A program made the position numbers and the translations under genes. Below the pieces are notes generated by a model, which saw nothing but the letters and a program-made list of their open reading frames with translations, was not told the origin of the DNA and searched no databases. From Flagellimonas_B algarum (GTDB lineage Bacteria; Bacteroidota; Bacteroidia; Flavobacteriales; Flavobacteriaceae), in the NCBI RefSeq assembly GCF_040513375.1, contig NZ_JBEVTG010000001.1, positions 1,054,001 through 1,118,000 on the forward strand: DNA of 64,000 bases, read 5' to 3'. Each line of letters starts with the position of its first letter. Position 1 is the stretch's first letter. Shown here piece by piece: positions 42,832-52,162 of the stretch.

Positions 42832-44606
42832 AGCTGCTTATCGATTTTGGAGATGACATCACTGGCTTTTTCGTAATCTTGCTGCATCTGCACCTCGGTG
42901 AATGGACTGTATCGTGCCATTTCACAATTTTTCAAAAGGCCGATAAAGGAGTCGATGTCGGTGGCATTGACCTGTTTTTCGTGCAATAATGCTTCTATTT
43001 TTTCTTTGCTGAATTCAGAGGTTTCAATTCGCAATTTCGCCTTTAAATAGTTGTGTAGCGCCTTCTCAAGGGCGATGTAGAACTGATCCTCGTTGCCCAG
43101 TTCCTTTTTGGCGGTCGAAAGGTATTTTCGTGCCAATCTGTTCGCTTTTCGTAAACGGTTGCCTTCGACGTTTTGGCTTTGCTTTTGTTGTTGTTTTCGG
43201 AAGAGGATGAACAACGGAATGATCAATAGGGATCCGAAAATATATCCGAAGAACCGGTTTGAACCAAAAAAGTAATTCGTAGCGATGGGGGTGAGGTTCG
43301 GTTTGACCTTGATGAAGTGGAACTGTTTTCCCGTAGGGATCGTAATTTTCCGGGCTCCCGGGGTGGCAGCAACTGATTCCCCTCCATCCGTAGGCCCTTC
43401 CATAACGTTGATGGTGATCTCGTCTGAATTCAGGGTTTTGTAGGTGGCCGTTTTGGGGTCGAAAAAGCTAAAAGAGATACTCGGAATCGGATATTTGCCT
43501 CGAAACGCGGGTACGATCGTATAGTTGTTGGCTACTTTGCCTTGCATGCCCGCAGCGGTAGTACGCACGTTTTCATCGAATTCGGGTTCGTAGACTTCCA
43601 AGGCACTGGGCAGATCGGGTTCTGGCAATTGAAACAGCTTCAGATTGCCTTTTCCGGTCACCTCGACCTTGGCCTGTAACGACTCCGAAGCATTCAAGCT
43701 CGTCTTGCTGGTGGTCACCTCAAAATCGAATTCCCCAACAGCACCACTGAAGCCATCGGGTTTTCCTGCCAAGGGTAATGGTTTCACATTCAAGGTGCGA
43801 CGCCCCGCTGAAACGGTTTTGCTGGTTTGTTTGAAAATGCGCCCCCCGAAAAAATCCCGGCGATTGGTAGGAACATCCACGTAGATTTCCAATGAAAGGG
43901 GTTCGATATTCAATTTTCCTTCCTTTTGCGGATAGAGTACTACCCGTTTCAAGACCACGCTTCGATACGGTTTGCCTTCATAGGTAGCGTTCTTCGAGTT
44001 GTATTTGGTTACCGGGATGTCCTGACTCCAGAAATTATTGTATTTCGGACTGTCTAAAGGCCTAAAGTTCGTGACCGAAATGGAGGGACTGACATATAAT
44101 TTGTAGACCACGGTGACCGCCTCGTTCAGGTACGGATTGCCCTTGGATACTTCGGCGACAAGATGAAGGCTTTCGTCGGCGACGTCATCGACCGATTTCG
44201 GCGCGTTCGGATTATCCACCGCCTCCGTAATGGTGACTTTCTTTACTGGGGTCTTATAGGTTTTGCCCTCGATTTCGACCGTGGCCTGGCCAATTTTGAA
44301 ACTCCCTTTGCTCTTCGGTGAAAGAATATAGGAATACGTCAACGAGAACGATCGTTTACCGTTGACCCAGCTGTTGCTTTGGGAAAGCGCCGGACCCATG
44401 ACCACTTTAAAACCCTCGAAATCGGGCGGGCTGAAATTATCACCGTTTTTGTTCATGGTGAATTCGACCTTCAACCGTTCGTTGATCCCCAGTCGTTCTT
44501 TGCTCAAATTGGTCTGGAATGAAATGGCCTCATCTTCTTGGCTCCAAGACAAATGGCTTGTCGCCAGCAAGAAAATCGCGAATCCATATGTTACCCATTT
44601 GTTCAC
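42828..44606 (-). CDS. batD: BatD: large membrane protein of the Bat operon
   Basis: A 592-residue protein with signal peptide (ends near WSQEDE), several Ig-like beta-sandwich domains (about 30-400), one membrane helix (YIFGSLLIIPLFILF, about 450-465) and a cytoplasmic helical domain to the C-terminus. There is no ATG near the signal peptide. I choose the GTG at 44606, which overlaps the BatC TAG stop by one base (TAGTG). A TTG at 44612 is the alternative. Confidence 0.85.
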   Translation of the reverse strand: MNKWVTYGFAIFLLATSHLSWSQEDEAISFQTNLSKERLGINERLKVEFTMNKNGDNFSPPDFEGFKVVMGPALSQSNSWVNGKRSFSLTYSYILSPKSKGSFKIGQATVEIEGKTYKTPVKKVTITEAVDNPNAPKSVDDVADESLHLVAEVSKGNPYLNEAVTVVYKLYVSPSISVTNFRPLDSPKYNNFWSQDIPVTKYNSKNATYEGKPYRSVVLKRVVLYPQKEGKLNIEPLSLEIYVDVPTNRRDFFGGRIFKQTSKTVSAGRRTLNVKPLPLAGKPDGFSGAVGEFDFEVTTSKTSLNASESLQAKVEVTGKGNLKLFQLPEPDLPSALEVYEPEFDENVRTTAAGMQGKVANNYTIVPAFRGKYPIPSISFSFFDPKTATYKTLNSDEITINVMEGPTDGGESVAATPGARKITIPTGKQFHFIKVKPNLTPIATNYFFGSNRFFGYIFGSLLIIPLFILFRKQQQKQSQNVEGNRLRKANRLARKYLSTAKKELGNEDQFYIALEKALHNYLKAKLRIETSEFSKEKIEALLHEKQVNATDIDSFIGLLKNCEMARYSPFTEVQMQQDYEKASDVISKIDKQL

Positions 44607-45490
44607 TACCAATCCTTCTCGTTTTTGATCTTGGCACCTTTGACTTTTTTGGCGTCGATTTTTTCCTGGACCTTTTTCTCTTCGTTCTGCATGGCCTCTA
44701 AGAGGTTTTGGATCTGTTGTTTTGAAAGTTGGTTGGGTCGGGGTCGTTTTTGTTTTTCAGGTTCTTCGCCTTGATTCGGTTGTTTCTCCTGTTCCTTTTT
44801 TTGTTCACCGTCGCCTTCCTTATTTTCTTCGGGTTGGTTTTCCCCTTGGTCACCTTCGTCTCCCTCGTCCTTGTTTTCTTCGTCTTTGTTTTCGCCTTCC
44901 TTATCCTTGTCTTGATCCCCTTCGTTGTTCTGGTCTTGGTTCTTGTCTTTTTGGTCCTGTTGGTCTTGGTTCTTGTCGTCTTGGTTTTGGTCGTTGTTCT
45001 CTTCGTTCTGTTGCTTTTTTAGCATTTCTTTGGCCAAGGCAAGGTTGTACCGTGTTTCATCATCCTTTGGGTTGCTGCGCAATGCCTGTTTGTAGGCTTC
45101 GACCGCTTTTTCATATTCCTCGTTCTTCATGAACACATTGCCCATATTGTGAAAAGCCTTGTGCTTGCTCGGTTTTTCAGTCGCTTTTTCGCCGGCTTGT
45201 TTGAACCTACCAAAGGCTTCGGTGAAATTTTCCCTATTGTAATATGCCCTGCCTAGATTGTAGGGGGCGGCGGCATTTTGATCGCTTTTCGAAATCGCCC
45301 TCCGATAGTCGGCCTCGGCATTGACAAAGTCGTTTTTGGTCAGGGTCTTGTTGGCGTCATAGGTGATATCGGTCGATTCACGCAGGGCCTTTTCAGCTTG
45401 GCGCTGTGCTTCGGCATCCTCTTGGGCATGTCCGAAAACCACGGCGAATAGGAGAAGGGTACTCAATTTAAACTTTATCATCGTGCGCAT
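44606..45490 (-). CDS. batC: BatC: TPR protein with long charged low-complexity tail
   Basis: A 294-residue protein: signal peptide, about three TPR repeats (about 50-160: AAPYNLGRAYYNRENFTEA, KHKAFHNMGNVFMKNEEYEKA, DETRYNLALAKEML), then about 80 residues of Asp/Glu/Asn/Gln/Lys only (DQNQDDKNQDQQDQKDKN and similar), ending in a basic helix KKVQEKIDAKKVKGAKI. It overlaps BatB by 23 bases and abuts BatD. The charged tail is common in BatC and probably unstructured. Start ATG 45490 or 45481. Confidence 0.87.
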   Translation of the reverse strand: MRTMIKFKLSTLLLFAVVFGHAQEDAEAQRQAEKALRESTDITYDANKTLTKNDFVNAEADYRRAISKSDQNAAAPYNLGRAYYNRENFTEAFGRFKQAGEKATEKPSKHKAFHNMGNVFMKNEEYEKAVEAYKQALRSNPKDDETRYNLALAKEMLKKQQNEENNDQNQDDKNQDQQDQKDKNQDQNNEGDQDKDKEGENKDEENKDEGDEGDQGENQPEENKEGDGEQKKEQEKQPNQGEEPEKQKRPRPNQLSKQQIQNLLEAMQNEEKKVQEKIDAKKVKGAKIKNEKDW

Positions 45491-46517
45491 TGAAAAGGTT
45501 CAACTTCTTTAACCATCCGGTTTTTCGATCTAAGAGGAAAATGTCTAAAAATAGAAAGAATAGTGCGATCCCCAAGAACCATTGGAATTGGTCTTTATAT
45601 TCTGCGAACTGCTTGGCCTCGAATTCCTTTTTGTCCATTCGTTCGAGTTCCTCCTTGATATATTCGACGGCATCTTCGGTATTCGACCCATTGATGTATT
45701 GACCATTGCCTTTTTGGGCGATGTCCGATAAGACCATTTCATTCAATTTCGAAATGACCACCTCACCCTCTGAATTCTTTTTCAAACTTTCTACGATACC
45801 GTTGCGCTTGATGGGTATCGGGGCACCTTTGGGTTTACCCACCCCTATGGTAAATATCCGGATGCCGTTCAACACCGCACCTTCGACGGCATCAAGGGTC
45901 GATCCTTCCGAATGGTCTTCACCATCCGATATGATAAAAAGGATCCTATTGGTTTGATCCGCATCGTTGTAATAGGTGGTCGCCAATTCAATCGCCGAAT
46001 TGATGGCGGTGCCTTGCGAAGAAAGCATATCGGTATTCATGCTCCTTAAGAACATTTTCGCGGCACTATAGTCGGTGGTGATGGGTAATTGCGGGTAGGC
46101 TTGCCCGGCATAGGCGATGATGCCGATCCGGTCACTGGCCAATTGGTTGATGATCTCGGAAACCAATCGCTTCGCTTTTTCGATGCGGTTCGGGGCGATA
46201 TCCTCGGCCAACATGCTTTTCGAGACATCAACGGCAAAAACGATGTCGACCCCTTCGCGTTTGACGGTTTCGAGTTTAGTGCCGATTTTCGGATTGGCCA
46301 ACGCAATGACCAAAAAGCTTAATCCCAACAACAAAAAAAGCAACTTCAGGGGTCCCTTGACCGTGGATCGATCAGGGGCTAGACGCTTCAACATGGCATG
46401 GGAAGCGAATTCGCGTTGTTTGCTTTTTTTCCAAACCTGGAGCAAAAGGAATAGCAAGACCAAAACCGGGACGATGCCCAATAAATAGAAATATAGTTTT
46501 TCGTCGAACTGTACCAT
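45468..46517 (-). CDS. batB: BatB: membrane protein with von Willebrand A domain
   Basis: A 349-residue protein: two N-terminal membrane helices (about 8-25, 55-75), a vWA domain with intact MIDAS (FAVDVSKSMLAEDIAPNRIEKAK, DxSxS) and a C-terminal helix (WFLGIALFFLFLDIFLL). It resembles BatA, and the two probably form part of the same complex. It starts 4 bases after BatA. Confidence 0.9.
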   Translation of the reverse strand: MVQFDEKLYFYLLGIVPVLVLLFLLLQVWKKSKQREFASHAMLKRLAPDRSTVKGPLKLLFLLLGLSFLVIALANPKIGTKLETVKREGVDIVFAVDVSKSMLAEDIAPNRIEKAKRLVSEIINQLASDRIGIIAYAGQAYPQLPITTDYSAAKMFLRSMNTDMLSSQGTAINSAIELATTYYNDADQTNRILFIISDGEDHSEGSTLDAVEGAVLNGIRIFTIGVGKPKGAPIPIKRNGIVESLKKNSEGEVVISKLNEMVLSDIAQKGNGQYINGSNTEDAVEYIKEELERMDKKEFEAKQFAEYKDQFQWFLGIALFFLFLDIFLLDRKTGWLKKLNLFNAHDDKV

Positions 46518-46521
46518 TGTC

Positions 46522-47520
46522 CTAAATGAAACTTTTAAATAAAGTGGCTTTCAACCCCCATTCCAACAAAAGCAAAAGACCTGCCAAAAAGATCAATGGC
46601 CTGAATTTTTCTTCGTATTTGTAATACTTGAATTCTTCGATTTCGGTCTTTTCGAGTTTGTTGATCTCGTTATAGATTTCTTCCAGTTTTTCGTTGTCAG
46701 TGGCCCTGAAATATACCCCGCCGGTAACCTCGGCGATCTCTTGCAGCAATTTTTCGTCGATTTCGACCTGGCGCATTCCATATTGGAACGATCCATCCCT
46801 CTTATAGGCTATCGGGGTCAGTGCATTGCCATTGGTACCCAGACCGATGGTGTAGGTTTTGATATCGTATTCGACGGCCAGATCCGCAGCGGTCTGGGGT
46901 TCGATAAATCCGGAATTATTGACCCCGTCGGTCAACAAAATGATGACCTTGCTGATGGCCTTACTCTCTTTGAGCCGATTTACCGAGGTAGCCAGACCCA
47001 TGCCAATGGCGGTTCCATCTTCCAGCTGCCCGTAGGTAATCTCACGAAGGGATCCCTGAACGATGGATTTATCACTGGTTATCGGCGTTTTCGTATAACT
47101 TTCCCCAGCGTAGGCGACCAATCCGATACGGTCACTAGGGCGCTTTTCGATAAAATCGGCTGCCACATCCTTCAAAGCCGCCAATCGGTTCGGTTTAAGG
47201 TCTTGGGCCAACATACTCGATGACACATCGATCGCCATCACGATATCGATACCCTTAGTCGTTTTGGTACGTGTCGAGATATCTTCGGTCTGCGGTCTTG
47301 CCAGGGCGGTAATGATCGCGGCCAATGCCAACAGACGGAGTACGAAGAGCAAGGGTTTTAATTTGGGTAACATCCCATTCCCTACAAAACCTTTGATACT
47401 CGAGAGGCGAACTGCGGCTACTTCTTTTTTACGCTTGAACAGATACCATAAAAGTGCCAGTGGCAAGAGCAAAAAGAGCCAGAAGAATTGAGGATTGGCG
47501 AACTCGATATTGTCAAACAT
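46522..47520 (-). CDS. batA: BatA: membrane protein with von Willebrand A domain
   Basis: A 332-residue protein: N-terminal helices (FFWLFLLLPLALLWYLF, then LLFVLRLLALAAIITAL), a vWA domain with MIDAS MAIDVSSSMLAQDLKPNR and DGVNNSG, and a final helix FLAGLLLLLEWG. Start ATG 47520 shares one base with the TGA of the BatD-like gene; an ATG at 47523 gives one more residue. It precedes BatB by 4 bases. Confidence 0.9.
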   Translation of the reverse strand: MFDNIEFANPQFFWLFLLLPLALLWYLFKRKKEVAAVRLSSIKGFVGNGMLPKLKPLLFVLRLLALAAIITALARPQTEDISTRTKTTKGIDIVMAIDVSSSMLAQDLKPNRLAALKDVAADFIEKRPSDRIGLVAYAGESYTKTPITSDKSIVQGSLREITYGQLEDGTAIGMGLATSVNRLKESKAISKVIILLTDGVNNSGFIEPQTAADLAVEYDIKTYTIGLGTNGNALTPIAYKRDGSFQYGMRQVEIDEKLLQEIAEVTGGVYFRATDNEKLEEIYNEINKLEKTEIEEFKYYKYEEKFRPLIFLAGLLLLLEWGLKATLFKSFI

Positions 47521-49184
47521 CATACCTGGGTTTTTACATCGACCGAGGCCAATATACGTTGAACGATCTGTTCGGCGTAGGCATCGCCGTTTTCCCAAGT
47601 CATGATGACGTGTTGCATAAACCCTTTGCCCCCAAAACTGAGGATGGCATATTCGAAACGACGTGAACTGCCGCCGTCAGGTTCTTGCAACTGCCCCGAA
47701 CCGTGGGTTTTCAAGCCCTGAACACCTGACTTTGAGAAAAAGTCATCTTGCTTGGTGATGATGTTTCGGACCCCACCTGACTCGAAAGTGGTCAGCATGC
47801 CTTCAATTGCCCCTTCGAAATTGGGATCTTCTTGTTCGACAAAGGTGGTCGAGTTGGTGGTTACGGAAAACAAACCGCGATAATTGCCGTACCCGAACGC
47901 CTGGAATTCCTTGACGGCCTTTTCGGCTTCCTGTGGTAGGGCAACCTCTTGTCGGATCAACACTTCGGGGGTTTCGATTTCGATTGGAGGGAAGCCGTAA
48001 CTGCTGGCTACCCATTCCTTTTCAAGCAGGGTTTTGGTCGGATAGCCGAAAACGGAATCCTTAACGGTCTTGAATCCGAAATATGCCATGGAAATACCGC
48101 TTCCCAAAACGATGAACCCGAGAATACTCGCCGCTGCGATATAGATCCGTTTCTTTTTGTTCTTTTGGGCAAGTTCTTCCAAATAGGCCTCGTTGTGCAA
48201 GAGTTCCTCTTCGGAAGGTTCGGGTAAGGCTTCCTTGGTCTTTACTACTAGACTTTCAACGAATTTCCGGTCTTCCTCCGCCCTGCCCGAAGCGGGTTTC
48301 TTTTTGGCGAATTTGACCAAATCGGCGGTCTGTAATACATTCTTGAACTGTTGGATGGTATCGCCCTCCAAACCAAGTTCACCGGCATCCTTGAGCAGCT
48401 CCAACCTTTCGATCAATTGGTCGGTCGTACTTTCGAGGGCAGCGACATGGACATCTTCCTCAAGATACGAGCGGATGATATCGGTCAATTCCGAATAGTA
48501 TTTCTTGTATTCGTCTTGAATGAGGTATTTTGAGTTTTCAAGACGCTTCAATTCCAATAGAGCTCGGTCATAAGCAGGCAACAAGGCTTCCTTCTCTTCT
48601 TCGCTCAAAGGTTTTCTTCGGTTGATATACCAATAGACCGCTCCTCCGATGGCGGCAAGCGCCAACAACACCCATAGCAAGATCATCCAGATTTTGGCGT
48701 TGCTTTTTTTCACCTGGATCAAGGGTTTGATATCGTACATCTTCTGTTTCGTGGTATCGACGACCACATCGGCGACCTTGATATTAAAAGAATCGGTAAA
48801 GTAAGGTTGTTCGTTGATCGCGATCCTTTGGGGCGGTATGGTATAGGCTCCGCTATCGAATTGGGTAAGTGCGTAAATGCGTTGCAGGGTAATCCGATCT
48901 TTATTTTTGGTCGAATCGATTTTTAGGGCTTCGACCATTTCAAGGGGCGAGAAAGTTTGGTCTTCCGGAAATGCAACGATGTTAAGGCTGTCAGTCTCAA
49001 CGGTGATCGTAAACTGGATCTGCTCCCCGATCTTTATGGACGCGGTATCGATTTCAGCACGTACTTTGGAATCTTGCTGGGCCATCAATCCTTGGACGCC
49101 CAATAGAAAGCAACATAGCAAGGTTGTAGCGATGTGCTTTCGAAAAGCGAACGAATGTATGTATGGCACCCCGATCTTCTGCAT
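47520..49184 (-). CDS. BatD-like membrane protein upstream of BatA
   Basis: A 554-residue protein: signal peptide (cleavage near LMAQQDS), an Ig-like beta domain (about 40-150, DTASIKIGEQIQFTITVETDSL), a membrane helix IWMILLWVLLALAAIGGAVYWYIN (about 167-190), a cytoplasmic helical part and a second helix IAAASILGFIVLGSGISM (about 346). It fits the BatD-like protein often found before BatA. It overlaps DUF58 by one base (TAATG). Confidence 0.8.
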   Translation of the reverse strand: MQKIGVPYIHSFAFRKHIATTLLCCFLLGVQGLMAQQDSKVRAEIDTASIKIGEQIQFTITVETDSLNIVAFPEDQTFSPLEMVEALKIDSTKNKDRITLQRIYALTQFDSGAYTIPPQRIAINEQPYFTDSFNIKVADVVVDTTKQKMYDIKPLIQVKKSNAKIWMILLWVLLALAAIGGAVYWYINRRKPLSEEEKEALLPAYDRALLELKRLENSKYLIQDEYKKYYSELTDIIRSYLEEDVHVAALESTTDQLIERLELLKDAGELGLEGDTIQQFKNVLQTADLVKFAKKKPASGRAEEDRKFVESLVVKTKEALPEPSEEELLHNEAYLEELAQKNKKKRIYIAAASILGFIVLGSGISMAYFGFKTVKDSVFGYPTKTLLEKEWVASSYGFPPIEIETPEVLIRQEVALPQEAEKAVKEFQAFGYGNYRGLFSVTTNSTTFVEQEDPNFEGAIEGMLTTFESGGVRNIITKQDDFFSKSGVQGLKTHGSGQLQEPDGGSSRRFEYAILSFGGKGFMQHVIMTWENGDAYAEQIVQRILASVDVKTQV

Positions 49185-50050
49185 TATCCCCTTCGTTTAA
49201 AATACCCCAATAATTTCTTCACATAGCTCTCATCGACCCGACAATGGATGACGCCACTGCCCGATTTGTTGAACGAATCATTGAAATAATCGACCCGCTC
49301 CAGATGGTATTTCCAATATTCATGGCGTACCTTTTTCGACCCGGTATTGATCAATTGATAGTTGCCCGACTCGGCATCCATTACCTGGACCATTCCAAGA
49401 TTGGGAATGTATTCTTCTTTTTCGTCGTAGACCCTGATCCCGGTTACATCATGCTTGTTGCCGACGATCTTCATGGTCGTATCATATCCATCGGTGATGA
49501 AATCGGAAAGGACGAACACAATGGCTTTTTTCTTCATCACATTGGTCAAGAACTTCAAAGCCTCGGCCAAATCGGTTTGATTGCTTTGCGGTTTGAATTC
49601 CAACAATTCCCGTATGATCCGAAGCACATGGCTCTTTCCTTTTTTTGGAGGGATGAACAACTCTACTTCGTCTGAAAAAAGGATGAGTCCTACTTTGTCG
49701 TTATTCTGCAATGCGGAAAAGGCCAAGGTGGCCGAAATTTCGGTAATCACCTCTTTTTTGAACTGATCCGAAGTACCGAACAGTTCGGAGCCACTCACGT
49801 CGACCATCAACATCATGGTCAATTCACGTTCTTCTTCGAACACCTTGACGTAAGGTTCATTGTATCGGGCGGTGACGTTCCAGTCGATATTTCGAACATC
49901 GTCACCATATTGGTACTGCCGTACTTCGCTGAAGGTCATGCCCCGCCCTTTGAAGGTCGAATGGTATTCGCCCCCGAAGATATGATCCGACAACCGCCGG
50001 GTCTTTATCTCGATCTTACGTACTTTTTTTAGCAGCTCCTTTGTATCCAT
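49184..50050 (-). CDS. DUF58-domain protein of the MoxR/Bat operon
   Basis: A 288-residue soluble protein. The DUF58 block RRLSDHIFGGEYHSTFKGRGMTFSEVRQYQYGDDVRNIDWNVTAR is clear near residue 18-65, followed by a vWA-like part with MMLMVDVSGSELFG and DKVGLILFSDEVELFIPPKKGKSHVL. DUF58 proteins are thought to be partners or clients of MoxR-type ATPases. It follows MoxR by 70 bases and overlaps the next gene. Confidence 0.9.
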   Translation of the reverse strand: MDTKELLKKVRKIEIKTRRLSDHIFGGEYHSTFKGRGMTFSEVRQYQYGDDVRNIDWNVTARYNEPYVKVFEEERELTMMLMVDVSGSELFGTSDQFKKEVITEISATLAFSALQNNDKVGLILFSDEVELFIPPKKGKSHVLRIIRELLEFKPQSNQTDLAEALKFLTNVMKKKAIVFVLSDFITDGYDTTMKIVGNKHDVTGIRVYDEKEEYIPNLGMVQVMDAESGNYQLINTGSKKVRHEYWKYHLERVDYFNDSFNKSGSGVIHCRVDESYVKKLLGYFKRRG

Positions 50051-50120
50051 CCAAAAGTCAAGATTTCGGTTTGGCCGATTGCCATTGAACGACGACCGTC
50101 AAGCCAAACCCAAAGTGTGG

Positions 50121-51122
50121 TTAGGGCACTTCGACCTCGTTGACGATCTTGTTGATGATCTCTTCCGAGGTAATATTTTCAGCTTCGGCCTCATAAGTGA
50201 TCCCGATACGGTGTCGAAGGACGTCGTGTACAACTGCCCTGACATCTTCTGGGATCACATAGCCCCTGCGCTTGATAAAGGCATAACATTTCGAGGCATT
50301 GGCAAGATTGATACTTCCCCTGGGGGAAGCTCCAAAACTGATCAGTGGTTTGAGGTTTTCAAGGTTGTATTTCTCCGGATAGCGGGTCGCGAACACGATG
50401 TCAAGAATGTACTTCTCGATCTTTTCGTCCATATATACCTCTTTGACCGCTTTTTGGGCACTGAGTATCTGTTTCACGGTAACTACCGGTTTGATGGCTT
50501 GGCCGCCACCGTTCAGATTTTGACGAATGATCAATTGTTCCTCGTTCAATTTGGGATAATCGATCACGGTCTTTAACATGAATCGGTCGACTTGGGCTTC
50601 GGGTAAAGGGTAGGTCCCTTCTTGTTCTACCGGGTTTTGCGTTGCCATGACCAAAAATGGTGCATCAAGCGCAAAAGTCTCGTCCCCAATGGTGACCTGA
50701 CGTTCCTGCATCGCCTCGAGCAATGCCGATTGCACTTTGGCAGGCGCCCTGTTGATCTCATCGGCCAACACGAAATTGGCGAATATGGGTCCTTTCTTGA
50801 TCGAAAAGTCGTTCTCTTTGATATTGTAGATCAAGGTACCCACGACATCGGCGGGTAACAAGTCGGGTGTAAACTGGATTCTGCTGAAACTCCCTTTGAC
50901 GGCTTTCGCCAGGGTGTTGATCGCCAAGGTCTTTGCCAAACCGGGCACCCCCTCCAAAAGAATATGGCCTTGCCCCAATAAGCCGATGAGCAAACGTTCG
51001 ACCATATGTTTTTGTCCGACAATGGCCTTGTTCATTTCAAGGGTCAACAAGTCGATAAAAGCGCTTTCCTTCGCAATTTTCTCGTTCACCGCACTAATAT
51101 CCATCGTAGTATTTTCCTCCAT
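50121..51122 (-). CDS. MoxR-family AAA+ ATPase
   Basis: A 333-residue ATPase of the MoxR group, a class of chaperones acting on vWA-domain proteins. Walker A GHILLEGVPGLAKTLAIN, Walker B FVLADEINRAPAKVQSALLEAM and the sensor DAPFLVMATQNPVEQEGTYPLPEAQVDRFML are intact. I chose ATG 51122; an ATG at 51104 and an upstream ATG at 51173 are in frame. First gene of the 9-kb Bat operon. Confidence 0.93.
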   Translation of the reverse strand: MEENTTMDISAVNEKIAKESAFIDLLTLEMNKAIVGQKHMVERLLIGLLGQGHILLEGVPGLAKTLAINTLAKAVKGSFSRIQFTPDLLPADVVGTLIYNIKENDFSIKKGPIFANFVLADEINRAPAKVQSALLEAMQERQVTIGDETFALDAPFLVMATQNPVEQEGTYPLPEAQVDRFMLKTVIDYPKLNEEQLIIRQNLNGGGQAIKPVVTVKQILSAQKAVKEVYMDEKIEKYILDIVFATRYPEKYNLENLKPLISFGASPRGSINLANASKCYAFIKRRGYVIPEDVRAVVHDVLRHRIGITYEAEAENITSEEIINKIVNEVEVP

Positions 51123-51280
51123 ATACAATTCGTTGTCTCTGTGGATTTTGTTCACCAAATTAATAAAGCGCAAAATGAAAATTAATTTAAAATCGACCTG
51201 TTAATTATTGGTTAAAAAAAGCCGGGAAGCCCAAGTTTTATGAAGAGTTTAAGGGATTAATTTTATACTTTCACCAGCCT

Positions 51281-52153
51281 ATGGACAAGACCGATTTATA
51301 TTCAAAGATCATTGCCGGAACGATGACTTGGGGAAGTTGGGGAAAGCAACTTTCGACCGATGGAATGCGCGATTTGATGCACCATTGCCTTGCCTCCGGA
51401 ATCACCACCTTCGATCATGCCGATATTTATGGCGATTATGGAAACGAGGAGGCCTTTGGGGCCGCTTTTTCGGGCAGCGGTATCGCTAGGGAAGACATCC
51501 AACTCATCACCAAGTGTGGGATCCAACACGTCAAAGGAAGGCCCAATCACGTAAAACACTACCAATACGACAAAGACTACATCATTTGGTCTGCCGAGCG
51601 ATCGCTCGAATGTTTGAAAACCGATTATCTTGATTTGTTCCTTTTGCACCGACCGAGTCCATTGATGCATCCCATGGAAATCGCTGAGGCCGTCGAACAT
51701 TTGATGGACCAAGGAAAGATCAAGCAGTTCGGGGTTTCGAATTTCACGCCTTCGCAAATCGCCATGGTAGAATCGGCGGTGGGTGTTTCGGCGAATCAGG
51801 TCGAGTATTCCATGACCCATGACGCCCCCATGTACGATGGCACCTTCGATGATTGTATCGCAGCGAATCGTATGGCGATGGCCTGGAGCCCTTTAGGCGG
51901 TTATTTTAGGGAGGACGACGACCGAACCGCCAGGATCAAAGCGGCTTTGACCCCCATGTTGGAAAAGTATGATGCCAATGAAAGCCAGTTGTTGCTAGCC
52001 TTTATCATGAAGCATCCGGTTTCGATCCATCCGGTAGTTGGAACGGCCAACAAAGAGCGTTTGGTTGATTCGATGAAAGCTGCTGAAATCGATATGGAAC
52101 TTACGGATTGGTTTACCTTATTGGCAGCCAGTCAAGGGCATAAGGTGCCTTAA
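51281..52153 (+). CDS. Aldo/keto reductase (YdhF-like)
   Basis: A 290-residue (beta/alpha)8-barrel NADPH reductase. Visible are the catalytic Asp-Tyr in FDHADIYGDYGNEEAFG, Lys in LITKCGIQ and His in LFLLHRPSPLMHP, with the AKR block QFGVSNFTPSQIAMVE. Substrate unknown. It starts a plus-strand group with an SDR and an AlbA_2-type protein. Confidence 0.92.
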   Translation: MDKTDLYSKIIAGTMTWGSWGKQLSTDGMRDLMHHCLASGITTFDHADIYGDYGNEEAFGAAFSGSGIAREDIQLITKCGIQHVKGRPNHVKHYQYDKDYIIWSAERSLECLKTDYLDLFLLHRPSPLMHPMEIAEAVEHLMDQGKIKQFGVSNFTPSQIAMVESAVGVSANQVEYSMTHDAPMYDGTFDDCIAANRMAMAWSPLGGYFREDDDRTARIKAALTPMLEKYDANESQLLLAFIMKHPVSIHPVVGTANKERLVDSMKAAEIDMELTDWFTLLAASQGHKVP

Positions 52154-52162
52154 TCAAAGCTT

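Noticed and set aside
44729..45132. Hydrophobic frames opposite to the BatC tail
   Set aside because: They are the reverse reading of Asp/Glu/Lys codons, giving artificial Phe/Leu/Val-rich proteins.
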